64,000 nucleotides of DNA, taken from Gadus chalcogrammus (taxonomy: Eukaryota > Chordata > Actinopteri > Gadiformes > Gadidae). Location of the stretch: positions 10,243,220 to 10,307,219 of the forward strand of contig NC_079419.1 in the NCBI RefSeq assembly GCF_026213295.1. Direction: 5' to 3'. This document shows positions 50,314 through 63,580 of this stretch, in pieces (positions within the stretch are counted from its first letter, which is position 1; every line of letters begins with the position of its first letter). Under the pieces are notes generated by a model. It was not told the DNA's origin, made no database searches, and worked only from the letters and a program-made list of their open reading frames with translations. Position numbers and translations under genes: made by a program.

Positions 50314-50713
50314 TAACAGATCATTATAACGAGGTCACGGCGCCGCCACGAGGACGTGTTCTCTGTGTTCTCCCAACGCACGGCGGCCATGTTGGCTCCG
50401 TCTGAGGCAGCAGGTCCCCGATCTCCTCCTCCCTCCGTCTTCCTACTCCCTCCATCGCTATAGAAACCAAATTAGAGGACAGCGATTGGACGCAATCCCC
50501 CGGTATCCCGCGGCGACGAGAGCGGGGTTAAAAATGACTTCTCAGGAAGAACGGCGCTAGGCCGCGGCTTCAGAGCTAGCTGCTAATGAGGTGGGGGCTA
50601 GCGGCGCTACGCTTACCCTCATCCCGGTACAACGCTACACTAGTACCAGCGCCTAAAGATCCCCCCCCCCCCATCCGGCCCCCCCGCTTCGAGGACGGAT
50701 ATGCTCATTAAAG

Positions 50714-50880
<167 letters not shown>

Positions 50881-51034
50881 TGTGTGTGTGTCCGTGCACT
50901 AGAGCCCTGCAGATAGCTTACAGTGTTCCCAGTCATCTGGCGACTGGTACCAGTTTAACCACTGCTAATATCATCACTAGTAACCATTCAAATAGCATAG
51001 TGTTGGTACTCACGCTTTGATCATCAAGGAGAGA

Positions 51035-51300
51035 TGGAGGCTGAAGGGGCGAGGAAGAGGGAGAGAGAGAGGGTGAGGGAGAGAAAGAGAGGGAGGGAGA
51101 CAGAAGGAGAGAGAGGGAGAGGGAGGGAGAGAGAGAGGGTGAGGGAGAGAAAGAGAGGGAGGGAGACAGAAGGAGAGAGTGGGAGAGGGAGGGAGAGAGA
51201 GAGGGTGAGGGAGAGAAAGAGAGGGAGGGAGACGGAAGGAGAGGGAGGGAGAGAGAGGGAGGGAGGGAGGGGGAGAGAGAGGGAGGCGGAAGAGGATGAG
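51035..51300 (+). repeat. 66-bp purine minisatellite
   Basis: Gggtgagggagagaaagaga recurs at 51071, 51137 and 51203. Copies are nearly identical. Confidence 0.93.
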
Positions 51301-51599
51301 AAATATGGGGGGAGAGGAGACTAACTGCGAAGGGAGAGAGAGAGAGGGAGAGAAAGGGAGAGAGAAGGTTATCTTTAAGACCGCCAGCGAGAGAGCGCCG
51401 TACAGAGAGACGGGTGTGAGACATGAGATGAAAGCGAGGGTCGCCGTGGAGACGGGGGGAGTCTGATCCATCTGTAATAGCGAGAGGCAGCTCTCTCCTC
51501 CTCTACCTGATTCTATTGAGTTTCACACGCCACGCACCTGCTTGGTTACCGTGGCAACTGTTGATCACACTACCATCCCTGATCTTCATTACATGCAGA

Positions 51600-52030
51600 T
51601 CCGAGCCAACCTGAGTTACAGACAGAGTAACAGACCCTAGAGTTACAGAGTTAAAGATCCTATAGTTACAGACCCTAGAGATAGAGACAGTTACAGACCC
51701 TAGAGTTACAATCCGTAGAGATACAGACCCTAGAAATACAGACCATAGAGATACAGACCCTAGAGTTACAGACCCTAGAGTTACAGACCCTAGAGTTACA
51801 GACCCTAGAGTTACAGACCCTAGAGTTACAGACCCTAGAGTTACAGACCCTAGAGTTACAGACCTTAGAGTTACAGACCTTAGCGTAACAGACCTTAGAG
51901 TTACAGACCCTAGAGTTACAGACCTTAGCGTAACAGACCTTAGAGTTACAGACAGACTTACAGACACTTACAGACCTTAGAGTTACAGACCCTAGAGTTA
52001 CAGACAGAGTTACAGACAGTTACAGACCCC
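51600..52030 (+). repeat. 15-bp minisatellite
   Basis: About 25 units of agagttacagaccct, with aga/agc and cct/ctt variants. Confidence 0.95.
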
Positions 52031-52184
52031 AGCCAGTGTGCGTTACAGACCTGTGGTGTTGTGATGTCAGAAGACGACTAGTGATGTCAGAGGGGGACAA
52101 ATTATGTCAGCATTTTAGATTACCGGCTAAAATGTTGATAAGCGGTTTCCTGATGTGTAACGGTGAATGTGTGTGCAAACACGT

Positions 52185-52745
52185 ACACACTTATACACAC
52201 CGGGCACACATACACACACCAGGCACACATACACACACCGCACACACATACACACGCCGCAAACACAAACACAACCCCACACACACACAAGCAAAAGTGA
52301 TACACACACACAATAAGAAACAACAAGAAAGACTCACAAAAGCAAACACACACACAAAAACAGAAACACATTTGCTCACGTCATGCTCCAGTGCACATGC
52401 TGAACTCCTCTGACTTCTTGTGATTTGGCGGAGGCTTATATTTAACTGTACTACATGGACACGCAAACACACAGAAACACATATACACATACGCACACAG
52501 ACACACACATGCCCACAGACACAAACAAAGACATAGGAACACGCACACACAGAAACACACACACACACATACGCAAACACACACAAACACATAGGAACAA
52601 GTACACACACACAAACGCCAACACACAGAAACACAGACACGCACACACAGAAACACAGACACACACATACGCACACAAATACAAACACAGACACACGCAT
52701 GCACGCAACACATAGGAACACGTAAACACACACAGATACTCATAT

Positions 52746-52818
<73 letters not shown>

Positions 52819-53115
52819 TAGACACACATAGGCACACGAACGAAGCACAGGAACACACACACACACGTGCGGCTACGTGCTGTGCTGCCAGGCTATGTTT
52901 TAATTGGTTCCCGTCTCCTTCCTGATCCCAGCATATGGTCTGATTCTCTGGTTAATGTCTGGTCCCTAGATACACGAACATAAACACATACACACGCACA
53001 AATGCACACAGACACACATGAACACGCACACACACACACACAGCTGAACATGCATGCATGAACATGCACGCACATGCACGCAAGCATGAACACGTACACA
53101 CACAAACACACACAT
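52185..53115 (+). repeat. CA-rich cryptic region including pure (CA)n
   Basis: Interrupted acacac, acaaacac and cagacac blocks. Pure CA lies at 52747-52816. Confidence 0.9.
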
Positions 53116-53259
53116 AAACTTGTATCGTGTGTGTGGTGTTGTTGTTGTTGTTGTGCTGAACAAAGCGGCTTGCGGGGTAGCGTTAGCTAGCATTAGCATG
53201 CGAGGCGGCGCGGAGCGTGTGAGTCTGCTGGTTAACAGGAGGCCAGATCAAAGCCTAAC

Positions 53260-53820
<561 letters not shown>

Positions 53821-54742
53821 ATAGCTGTACTTCTGTGAGTGCAGCAGTGTGTAGCGCTACGTGCGCGGGGATCCACAACATTAGCTTGCATCGTAAAGCC
53901 GCCACACTCCGGCCCGTGGGTTCGATCCTGGGCTCGGCGGGCCGACATTAACACCGGGGGGGAGGGGAACACACCATTACCAGCTGGTGATTGGCCGCTC
54001 GGTGGCCAGGTGGGCGGTCCCATTGGTCTCCGTTCAGGGATGAGCGGCGGCGTGTTCAAACGGCCTTCGGGAAGCTTCATCAGCGTTAGCCATTAGCGTA
54101 GCCATTAGCTGGCTAACAGAGCTAGCCGTGCAGGCTAGCGAGGGGTGGGCAGTCCAGAGAGAGACGAGAGCTTTGCGGTCTGGGTTACTTCATTAGCGTT
54201 AGCCATTAGCGGTTACCATAAGCGTTAGCCATTAGCTGGCTAACTGAGCCAATAGGCAGAGCTGGCGTTGACCACACAGGGGAGTCGATACAGAGAAGGT
54301 CTGGACAGAGAGGGGGTCCCATTAAGGAGGCTGTGTTCAGCAGACTCCCAGCCGAAACGTTTGTGGGTTCAAATCCGCTTATACCCGTAGACCGCCTCAG
54401 GGAAATTATGCAAGATTTTACATAAAACTCCAAACTAACACAACTCAGTAAGACACTTTTAGTGAGTAAATAAAATATGTGATCTAAAATGTTTCAAGGG
54501 TTGATGTGAGTGTCTGATTCCCAGAATGATTCATGTTTTAACCGTTGATTTCACGGTGGATGATGTCGTTTCCTGTCAGAGCGACCACGAGGAGCAGGGG
54601 TGTGATTGGAGGGTCTGGGCGGCACAGGGTTAACGTGATGGTTGCTCAAGCAGCAAAGCGATGTTTAAATAAACAGCTTTTATGAATAATAGATTAGAGC
54701 AGAGTTTAACTGACAGTGGGAGCCCTGAACATCTGGGGCGGG

Positions 54743-54869
<127 letters not shown>

Positions 54870-55194
54870 ACCCCATCAATCCATGGGGTCTTTATAGCAG
54901 TTCTTTGTGTGCGTCCTATAGGTTTGTTATTGTTTATTTGTGTATCTCTAAAGGACAACAAAACTGTTGTCTATTCACCACGGTAACACTACAAGCTAAA
55001 CTAAACTCTCTCTCTCTCCCTCTCTCTGTTTAGTCGTCTCTCACTTAAACACAACAGTGAGGAAGTCGAGAGCCTGAATGACCACAAGCATCAGAGAGAG
55101 GGGGGAGGGGGGGAGAGAGGAAGCGATGGAGAGAGAGCGAGAGAGGGCGAGGGACTACGAGTATCTATGAAGAACCCCTCCTCGGTAGTAGAGT

Positions 55195-55440
55195 GTTCAG
55201 AGCTGATTGCCGGCAATATCGAGGGCTCTGGTTTTATCGTCTCCTCCTCCCTGCTCAGTATTCAAGTCCTTCTGCACCGGCGCGCTCCCGGCTGGCTTTT
55301 ATATTCCATATATAATATAGATTTATATTCATACCAAACCGTGAAATACTATTGCACCGAAAGAGCAGAGTAATAATGGAGGGTTTCATATTCAAAACAA
55401 TGTATTCATGTCCTTCTGCTGCTGTCATGAGGCGACTCGC
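55195..55440. other. Unique AT-rich block, candidate conserved noncoding DNA
   Basis: Non-repetitive, with tttatattccatatataata and attcaaaacaatgtattcat. No coding signal. Confidence 0.28.
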
Positions 55441-55939
55441 CTAGCATGCTAGGCTAGCTTTGGAACAGGAGCAGGGACCGCCCCCTTCTCAACCGACGTG
55501 AACCCCCCCTTCTCAATCAACGTGAGCGTTAAACATCCAACGTGAGCTAATGTTCCTTCCGCCGTCTCCAACTGACCTCTAAACCGTTTAAAACGGCGCT
55601 CTGTCTCACATGACAAGTCATGTAAACCCCACCGTCTCCTCCGCGCTAAGGAGCCGTCGTAAAGCGCTACGCTCGTAAAAGCTAATTTAATTTATTAGCC
55701 CGGCGGCCGCCCCTGGCCCAGCGTGGGGCTTCTGTCGGCCTATCGCGTTACCACGTTTTCCCGCCGAAACTCGATCAGCGGCCATATTGGGTCCGGAGCC
55801 GTAATGGCAGCTGTGTTCACAGTCGCTCCCCGGGGACTCATGAATCAGGCGGCCGAGGGCCCAGCAGGAGAGTGGAGTGTTGGATGTGGATGGATGGCTC
55901 ACACAGAGACAGAGTGTGTATCTACGTAATACACTCTAT

Positions 55940-56560
55940 AAAGACGCAGTGTTGATATGTAGTGTATAATCACATACTATAGATACATTTCAGACAGTAC
56001 TAATAGTAGTATATAATGACATACTCACTATAGATACACTTGATATATAGAAACAGTATATCCAGAGATGTAGTGTTGGTAGTGTTTAATCGCATACTAT
56101 GGATACATTTCCTACATAGATGCAGTATAAATACAGAGATGTAGTGTTGAAATGTAGTGTTTAATCACATACTGTAGATACATGTAATACATAGTTACAG
56201 TCTATATACAGAGATGTAGAGTTTATATGTAGTAAATAATCACATACTCACTATAGATACATTTAATACATAAATATAGTATATATAGAGATGTAGTGTA
56301 TAATCACATACTATAGGTACATTTAATATGTATATAGAGACGCAGTGTTGATATAGTGTATCATCACATACACACTATAGATACACTTAATACATTGATA
56401 CAGTATATAAATATACACAGAGATACTATATTTAGTATTGATCCCTTACTTACTACAGATACATATAATATACAGAGATAGTGTCTATGAATGTATTGAT
56501 CCCCTACTCTCTACAGATGCATATAATATGCAGAGATAACTTATCGTTATCTAGTATTGA
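55940..56560 (+). repeat. Decayed AT-rich tandem repeat, unit about 60-80 bp
   Basis: Cacatactatagatacattt and agagatgtagtgtt alternate eight or so times with many indels. Confidence 0.85.
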
Positions 56561-57149
56561 TCCGGTACTCACTCCAGATCCATAGGATATATGTAGCCCA
56601 GTTTGTCCGCCTCGGTGATGAAGGTTATACGACCGAGATGAGCGGAGATGGTCGTGAGATTAGGGTTCATGACACCCCAGGGAACCTCAGCCAATCAGAC
56701 GAGAGCTTCTCTACACACACTTCCTCTCCTCTCATCTTCTCCTCCCTCCTTATCCCCCCCCCCCTCCCTCCCTCTCCATCCACTCTTCTCCTCACCCCCA
56801 CCCCGGGGTGCTGGGTACTGTGGGGGGGGAGGGAGGAGGTGCTGGGAGCCACAGGGTGGTCCTAACATGTGGGTTTGTGTGAAGCTGACGATGAGGAGCC
56901 TCATCTTTCACCGACAGACGGCTGTCAGATGGCCTGGGGGAGGAGGGGGAGGAGGGGGAGGAGGGGGGGGGGGGAGGAGGGGGGGAGCAGCATGGGTGTT
57001 GTTGGAGAATCAGGGGAATCGGAGACATGAGAGGATGGAGTGGATCAGAGGGAGATGGAGAGGAGTGTAGAGGAGCGACGCAGAGAGGAGCAGGGAGAGA
57101 GGAGATCAGCCGATGAAAAACATCCATCACTATTCATCCTCTAACTTCA

Positions 57150-57990
57150 ATAATGTCATATTGATCTTCAGTGGAGCCATCTCACGCACGGAGCCGACAC
57201 GTCCCGCTAACAGACACTCTTCATGGTCCTGCGTCGCCTCGTTCAAACACTCGCACGCTATTTGTTTTAATTAAAGTACGTAGAAGGGAAGATCTACGTT
57301 CTGGATAAATAAACATAGAGGAACGTATTTATCCAGCGTCTCCTCAACGAGCAGCGCTCGACGGCCGGGGCGTCGCGCTGCGGTGGATCAGCCTGACGGC
57401 GTCTGATGCGTGATCGGGCGCTCTGCTTTTAATCAGCGGCCCGCTATGCTACACACTGCGTTGGTGTTGGTGGAGGTGTAGCGTGTGAAGCGTCCGCGCG
57501 GAGGCTGGGTCTGAGTTAATGGGTTCCAGGTGTTCTGGTCGGTTTCTATCAGGGCAGAAAGGCAGGAAGTGGCTCTCAGTTCAAGGAGGACTCCTGGGGC
57601 TCACTGCCCATTGTGCTCAGACGGCTGAGGCTGCTTTACGGTCTATTGTCTGAGAGGAGGCTGACTGAAGGGTTGCCCTGGAGTGATGAAAATGTATGAG
57701 TCCATCAATTCATCCTCATCCATCCATCCAGTCATCCATTCGTCTCTTCATTCATTCATCCATCAATTCATTGGTGCTTGTTGAAGCAGCAGGGAAGAGT
57801 TTTCACAGGGAAATGTTCTCTGTCCCTCACAGTCGTCAAGGAGACGAGACGGCTACGTAGATGCTGCTGGATGCTATTTCCACGGTAACCTGGTCACCTG
57901 GTTACGAGGTCATATAGTGTAGTGTAGTTTACGATCCCATAGGGTAGTAACCATAGTCTGGTGATAGCGGTCAATCAGGCAAAAGCAGGC
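57150..57990. other. Mostly unique intronic DNA
   Basis: Includes a short AT-rich unique part (57240-57330) and a catccatc repeat (57715-57775). No gene recognised. Confidence 0.4.
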
Positions 57991-57994
57991 TTGT

Positions 57995-58100
57995 TATGAC
58001 TAACTGTAGATCTTAAGCTAGGCTAATGCTAAGCTAGGCTGATGCTAGGCTAATGCTAAGCTAGGCTATTGCTAAGCTATGCTTATGCTAAGCTAGGCCA
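57995..58100 (+). repeat. gctaagctaggctaatgct repeat
   Basis: About six short units. Confidence 0.85.
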
Positions 58101-58359
58101 ACCCTCAGCCTGTTCACTTTCTCAGCTCAAGATGTAGCAGAATGTTCCGGCCTCATCGACTCGACTACTAAAGCAGGACCAGAGTTTTACACTCTTTTAT
58201 TGAGTGAGATGAAAATACAAATCCACTCATCGGCCCGCCGCTAAAACCGGAGCGGCCGTCCATCGGCCAATCAGCTCGTCTCTGCAGACTTATCAGCGAT
58301 TGGCCGGGTGCCCGGAGGGTCGTTGGCTCCAAACCCTGCGCACATTGTGAGCCCGGATA

Positions 58360-58570
58360 ATAAATCAATATATTTAATTTAATTCAAACTACAATATTAA
58401 TATTTAAACAAAAGCAATCAACTTTTTATTACCCCATATTGGAGTAATTAAACTGTTGCATGTTTGCTTTGGATCCTGTGTTCCTGATATTAAAGATTTT
58501 CCCCTCGCTCAGTAATCACTTCTGAGTTATCGTCACCAGATAGTCCACTGTTGTTCTGTTGTTTTGTTGT
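58360..58570. other. Unique AT-rich block, candidate conserved noncoding DNA
   Basis: Tatttaatttaattcaaact and ggagtaattaaactgttgca; not repetitive, not coding. Confidence 0.28.
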
Positions 58571-58704
58571 TCGGTTTTTTGTTGTTTGCGCTCGTTTCCG
58601 CTGCGTTAACTGTTCGGCATAAACAAGTAGTTTCTGGATTCCTTCCTCCCGGCGTTCGTTAGTTCTGAGTGTCGTCCTCTGAGCAGGACACTAATAAACA
58701 CCCA

Positions 58705-59020
58705 GCCCTGCAGGAGGAGGAGGAGGAGAGAGAGAAGGAGGAGGTGTAGGGACAGAGAGGAGGAAGAGGAGGATGAGTAGGTGTAGGGAGAGAGGGGGGA
58801 GGAGGAGGTGTAGGGACAGAGAGTAGGAAGAGGAGGAGGAGGAGGATGAGTAGGTGTAGGGAGAGAGGGGGGAGGAGGAGGAGAGAGAGGAGGAGGAGAT
58901 GTAGCAAGGGAGGGAGGAGGAGAGAGAGAGAGAAGGAGGAGGAGGTGTAAGGAGAGAGGGGGGAGGAGAGGGAGAGAGAGGAGGAGGAGAGAGAAGAGGA
59001 GGAGGAGGAGCAGCAGCAGT
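58705..59020 (+). repeat. Polypurine tract, gaggaggaggtgtagggaga units
   Basis: A/G-rich with repeated gtgtagggagagaggggg. Confidence 0.92.
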
Positions 59021-59149
59021 CGGAGGGTCCTGGTACTAATCTGCTCCAGGAAGTCTGTGTCTCTATCTGATTTCCCCAGGCGCCACTTAGCGCCCGCTGC
59101 AGAACGGCTGACTCAAAACACTCTGGTCAGCGAGGTTCATCGCCGGGAG

Positions 59150-59525
59150 TCCCACGCCTCCTCTCTCTTTTACTGTCTTCCTCTCTCCCCTTCTCTCTCC
59201 CTCTTCCCCTCCCACTCTCTCCCTCTCTTCGCTCCCTCCCTCCCCTCAACAATCTCCTCTCTCCCTCTCTCCCCCTCACTTCCCCTTCCCTCTCTTTCCC
59301 CCTGTATCCCCCCCTCCAAGTCTCACCCCCTTTTCCCCTCTGTATCTTTCTCGCCATTTCCCTCTTGTCCCCCCTTCTCTCTCTCTTTCTCTCTCTTCCT
59401 CCCTCCTCTTCCTCACTTAATCTCTCTCTCTCCCTCTCTCCTCCCCCTCTCGCCTCCCTATCTCCAACCCCCTGCTCTCTACTTCCCCCTCCCCTCCTCT
59501 TCCTCCCCCCCCCCCCCCCTCTCCC
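59150..59525 (+). repeat. Polypyrimidine tract
   Basis: Almost only C/T on the + strand, so the strand bias is opposite to the preceding block. Confidence 0.92.
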
Positions 59526-59814
59526 TCATTGTGTAACGCTAAGACAAACACGGGTCTTTGGGGTCCGTCCGGGTTTCTGCGGGGGCGGAGATAAGGGCCG
59601 GCCGGTCGAGGGCCTTTCATCTGCTACTTCCTGTCTCAAGAAGGCAAACACAGGAAGTTCTGGATCTGGAGCCACTGGCACTGAGAACAATGAGGAAGGA
59701 GTAAATCAGGAGTACAGGGCAGGCAGGGTCCAGCTCCATGGGAACCCTGGTGGACCCCTGGTGGGCCCCTGTTGGGCTCCTGGTGGGCCCCTGTTGGGCT
59801 CCTGGTGGGCCCCT

Positions 59815-60385
59815 GGTGGTCTGATCTCCTGGTGGTCTGATCCCCTGGTCTCCTTCTGGTCTTCTGGTCTCCTCCTTGTCTCCTGGCCTTCCCTCTTCCT
59901 GGTCTGCTTGCCTCCACTCCTCTCCTCCTGCGTCCTCTCCTCCTGGCCTCCTCTCCTCTCCTCCTGGCCTCCTCCCTTCCTCGCCTCCTCTCCTCCTGGT
60001 GTCCTCTCCTCCTTGTCTCCTCTCCTCCTGGCCTCCTCTCCTCTCCTCCTTTTCTCCTCTCCTCCTGGTCTCCTCTCCTCTCCTCTCCTCCTGGTCTCCT
60101 CTCCTCTCCTCTCCTCCTGGCCTCCTCTCCTCCTGGCCTCCTCTCCTCCTGGTGTCCTCTCCTCCTTGTCTCCTCTCCTCTCCTCTCCTCCTCCTCTCCT
60201 CTCCTCTCCTCTCCTCCTGGCGTCCTCTCCTCCTCCCCTCCTCTCCTCCTGGCCTCCTCTCCTCTCCTCTTGGCCTCCTCTCCTCTACTCCTGGCCTCCT
60301 TGCATCCTCTCCTCCTCTCCTCCTGGCCTCCTCTCCTCTCCTCCTTGTCTCCTCTCCTCCTGGTCTCCTCTTCGTCTGGTTCTCC
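59815..60385 (+). repeat. Pyrimidine-rich minisatellite, ctcctctcctcctggcctc
   Basis: About 27 degenerate units of 17-24 bp. The long Leu/Ser/Pro-rich + strand frame and Arg/Glu-rich minus frame here are artefacts. Confidence 0.94.
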
Positions 60386-60391
60386 TGGTCT

Positions 60392-60510
60392 GGTAAGTAG
60401 CAGGTAGGGGTTAGGGGTCACCTTGCCCCAGGAGGCCTACAGGTAGAGTGAGAACACTGAGAATCTAACCCACAACCTGTCCTTTCAGTCAGGGATTTAA
60501 GCTAACTGCA
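60392..60510 (-). mobile_element. SINE fragment of the 41-bp-unit family
   Basis: On the minus strand: ttgtgggttagattctcag (B box-like), ctacctgtaggcc, gcaaggtgacccctaacccc and a truncated unit. Confidence 0.7.
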
Positions 60511-60534
60511 TGTGAAGGTTTAGTGGGATCTATT

Positions 60535-60757
60535 GGACTATTAACCCACGGCACTCCTGACCATCTCTGGAAGGAGGGATCCCCCACTTTCTGTTTCTTC
60601 GCAAGATTTCTTCCTTGCCGATTAAGGGGGATTTTTCTTGCCCTGGTGGGGGCTAGGGTCAGGGGGGTGTCATAAATATTTGGCCTGTTAAGCCCTTTGA
60701 GGCTGTAATGGTGATTAAGGGCTAAACAAATCAAATTGAATTGAATCGAAATTAATC
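60535..60757 (+). mobile_element. Teleost retroposon 3' end with TTGAA tail
   Basis: Ctgaccatctctggaaggag, tttcttccttgccgattaag, gggggctagggtcagggggg and ggtgattaagggctaaacaa lead to a tail of attgaattgaatcgaa. I recognise this as the end of a retroposon common in spiny-rayed fishes. Its family name is not certain. Confidence 0.65.
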
Positions 60758-61136
60758 TAGTACTTTCCATAACAATACTTCAAACAAGAACCAGTCACAC
60801 AACGTGACGTAGCGATCGTACCCTACATGGCGGTGGTGTTGCTGAGTGTCGCTGCTCCCCCCCCCCCCCCTCCAACCCCCACGACACCCTCCAAACTGAC
60901 AGGAAGTGACATACGGAATGCGTGTAATAAAGTACTGCGCTAACAGGGATCAGATCTGGAGTGACCTTTCCTGTAGGAGGAGGAGAGGGGGGGGGGCGGG
61001 GCTTCCTCTGGGCTCGGAGCTGACAGGGCGGACATTTTGGATCTCGCGCTCCAGCTGTCAAAAGGAGCGACTGCTGCTGTAAACACAGCGAGACACGGAG
61101 ACAAACAGATCAGGGCGTCATGTCCATTAGAACAAC

Positions 61137-61138
<2 letters not shown>

Positions 61139-61219
<81 letters not shown>

Positions 61220-61322
61220 TCCCTCTCCCTCTCTCTCTCTCTCTCCCTCTCCCTCTCCCTCTCCTCTCTCTCTCTCTCTCTCCCTCTCCCTCTCCCTCTC
61301 CCTCTCCCTCTCTCTCTCTAGA
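61139..61322 (+). repeat. (CT)n microsatellite with ccctct variants
   Basis: Pure CT to about 61214, then two blocks of ctccctctccctctccctct. Confidence 0.96.
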
Positions 61323-61569
61323 GAGCTAGGAGGTATGGAGTTACACACTGGGTCCCTCTTGGAGAGAGGGGGAGCGTGCGTGCTGAGGAAAGTGACAGCT
61401 CACTAATGACTGTCGCTGAGGGCTATTTGCAAAAATGCACGGCCTGGGACCCCCGTCACCCTCCAGACCCCCACCCATCCTGGCCAAGTCCTCCATCACC
61501 CCTAACCCCCTCCTGCCCAAAGAACGACCAAGAGATTTCTCCTCCCTACTACAGAGCCGGGCTGTTAAG

Positions 61570-62360
61570 GTACATCCGGCAGCGGTCAGCGTCTACACGA
61601 CACAATGTGTTTGGAAGCACATTTCAAACATGCATATTGCATTTTTAATATTAATGATAATAATCATTATGACGACAGTCAGAGCTGTTCTTTAGGATTA
61701 TACTCAACATCACGTATCAATACGACCACTTCATGTCGTCTCCATCTAGCTGTGGAAAGTAGTCCTGTAATCATGACCCCCTGAACCGCGTTCTGTAGAT
61801 TCAACGAGATCCTCCGACACGCGTGTGAAACACTGGGGTGAGAATGAGAATGAAATGCAATGAAAACATCCAGATTTCATAACATGTAATATAAAACATT
61901 ATTCAAATGACGACGGATTGAAGAATGGTGCGCACTCCGCCGGGGAGAGGGGGGGTATTACATCCAAGTCGGTCTGTTTATCATTTAACTGCAATCCAAG
62001 GTTTTCTGCTGCGGCCCAATGCACAGCGAGCATGTTCTCATAATAACCCATTCATTACCCTGCCTGCATTCCTCCCTCCCCGACCCCGACAACAGCAGCT
62101 TTGAATAATAGCAATTTGGTAGTTTTACGTTGAAATGCCTTGCTTTACTGCCTTACGGGTAAACGTACGCGCTCCTTAAACCAAACCCTTCATCCCTCCT
62201 CACGCCTCTGCCTGTAAACAGAAACACTCTCAGCTCAGGGGTTAGGTCAGGTGTCTGAGTTCACAAACGGTCTCTCACCGCATTAAACTCACTCACAAAA
62301 CAATAGGCTAATGGGAATGCATCTCTATCGTTCATTACCCGGTAACGACTGTACATCGTA
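61570..62360. other. Longest unique block, candidate conserved noncoding region
   Basis: About 800 bp with no tandem repeat, with AT-rich motifs (acatgtaatataaaacatta, cattttaatattaatgat-like and tgaataatagcaatttggta). No open frame of note. It stands out from the low-complexity surroundings; conservation is an inference. Confidence 0.38.
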
Positions 62361-62869
62361 AAGTTACGGAAGGCTTTAATGAAGTGTGTTAAGTGAACAG
62401 GAGTGTAGAGGGTTCGGTGGTGGGGTTGATGAGTCCTCTGGACCCCTAAACCCTCAGCCCTGAGCCTCTAACCGTCGGACCAGGACGGGGTGTTGCCTGT
62501 GATGCTGGTACAAAGCCGACTCTCTGCCAGGGAGTTTCCTCTGCCAACCGCACTGCTGGAGAGGCGACCTGGAGGGCGTACACTCCAGGTCTGAACCTAG
62601 CCCGTCATTCACACACAAGGGGACAATTTGTAACGTAACAAGTACTTTGAACCTACTCTGATCCAATATGCTAATGTATGCTAATGCAGGGGGGGGGGGT
62701 CACCGGTTCATTACCATATTTATAATCCTGGTCCCCCTCCAGAGGCCAGGAGCCGGGCCACTGAGGTCCTTCAGCAGTGACCTCACCTGAGAGGAGTCCT
62801 GCTCAGAGAGGGGGGAGGGTGGCGGAGCAGTTGGTGGAATGGCCTCGTGTTGGGGTGTGTGAAGTGGGT

Positions 62870-63120
62870 TGCGTTTGTTGTGCTGTGGTGTGTGTTGTAA
62901 CGTGTTACAGCATGTGTTAAGTGTGTGTTGTGTTGCATTGTTTAATGTTGTTGTGTGTAGTAGAAGAGTAGTGTGTGTGTACTGTGTTGTTGTGTGAGTA
63001 GTGTGTTATGTTGTGTTTTATTTTCTTGTGTGTCGTGTTGTATGTTGTAATGTTTGTTGTGTTGTACTTCATGGTCTTGTGTTGTGTGCTGTTTTGTATT
63101 GCCGTGTTTGTTGTTGTGTT
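62870..63120 (+). repeat. tgtgttgt-rich cryptic repeat
   Basis: Gtgttgtgtg, gttgtaatgt and similar short words fill about 250 bp. Confidence 0.83.
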
Positions 63121-63359
63121 GGGGGGCGCGGTAACCTTTAGATGGAGCCGTTCTCTGCTCCTCCAGCGGTCCATAAGCCGTGGTCCAGGGGGCTCCTCCT
63201 CGGCGAGCCGCCTGCCCCCGAGATACAGTGCATCACTCTGGGGTTCCTGTCGGTGTGGGTGTAGCGGCGCCGTGACGCTTATCTGTACGGGCCTCATCAA
63301 TAACTGTCGTCTTTAATCGACAAATTTGTCCCGTCGAAAGAGCTTGTCTTCACTCCCTT

Positions 63360-63440
63360 TTATTCTCTCCCTCTATCCGTCTGTCTCTCTCTCCCTCTCC
63401 CTCTCTCCTTTACTCCTCCCACTCCCCTCACCCTCTCTCT

Positions 63441-63519
<79 letters not shown>

Positions 63520-63580
63520 CTCTCTGTCTCTCTCTCTCTTTCTCTCTCCCCCTTCTCCCTCTCTCTCCCTCCCTCCCCCC
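63360..63580 (+). repeat. (CT)n microsatellite and flanking pyrimidine tract
   Basis: Pure CT at 63446-63515, with ctccc variants around it. A gatgatgatggtgat-type repeat follows at 63728-63800. Confidence 0.95.

Noticed and set aside
59365..60421. Long plus and minus frames of 260-343 codons
   Set aside because: Nearly all codons come from the ctcctctcctcctgg repeat and poly-pyrimidine DNA.
61376..61695. Protein-coding gene over 61376-61695
   Set aside because: Two overlapping frames of 86-90 codons have no recognisable domain and no codon-use signal; only the 15-nt candidate was kept, as a speculation.
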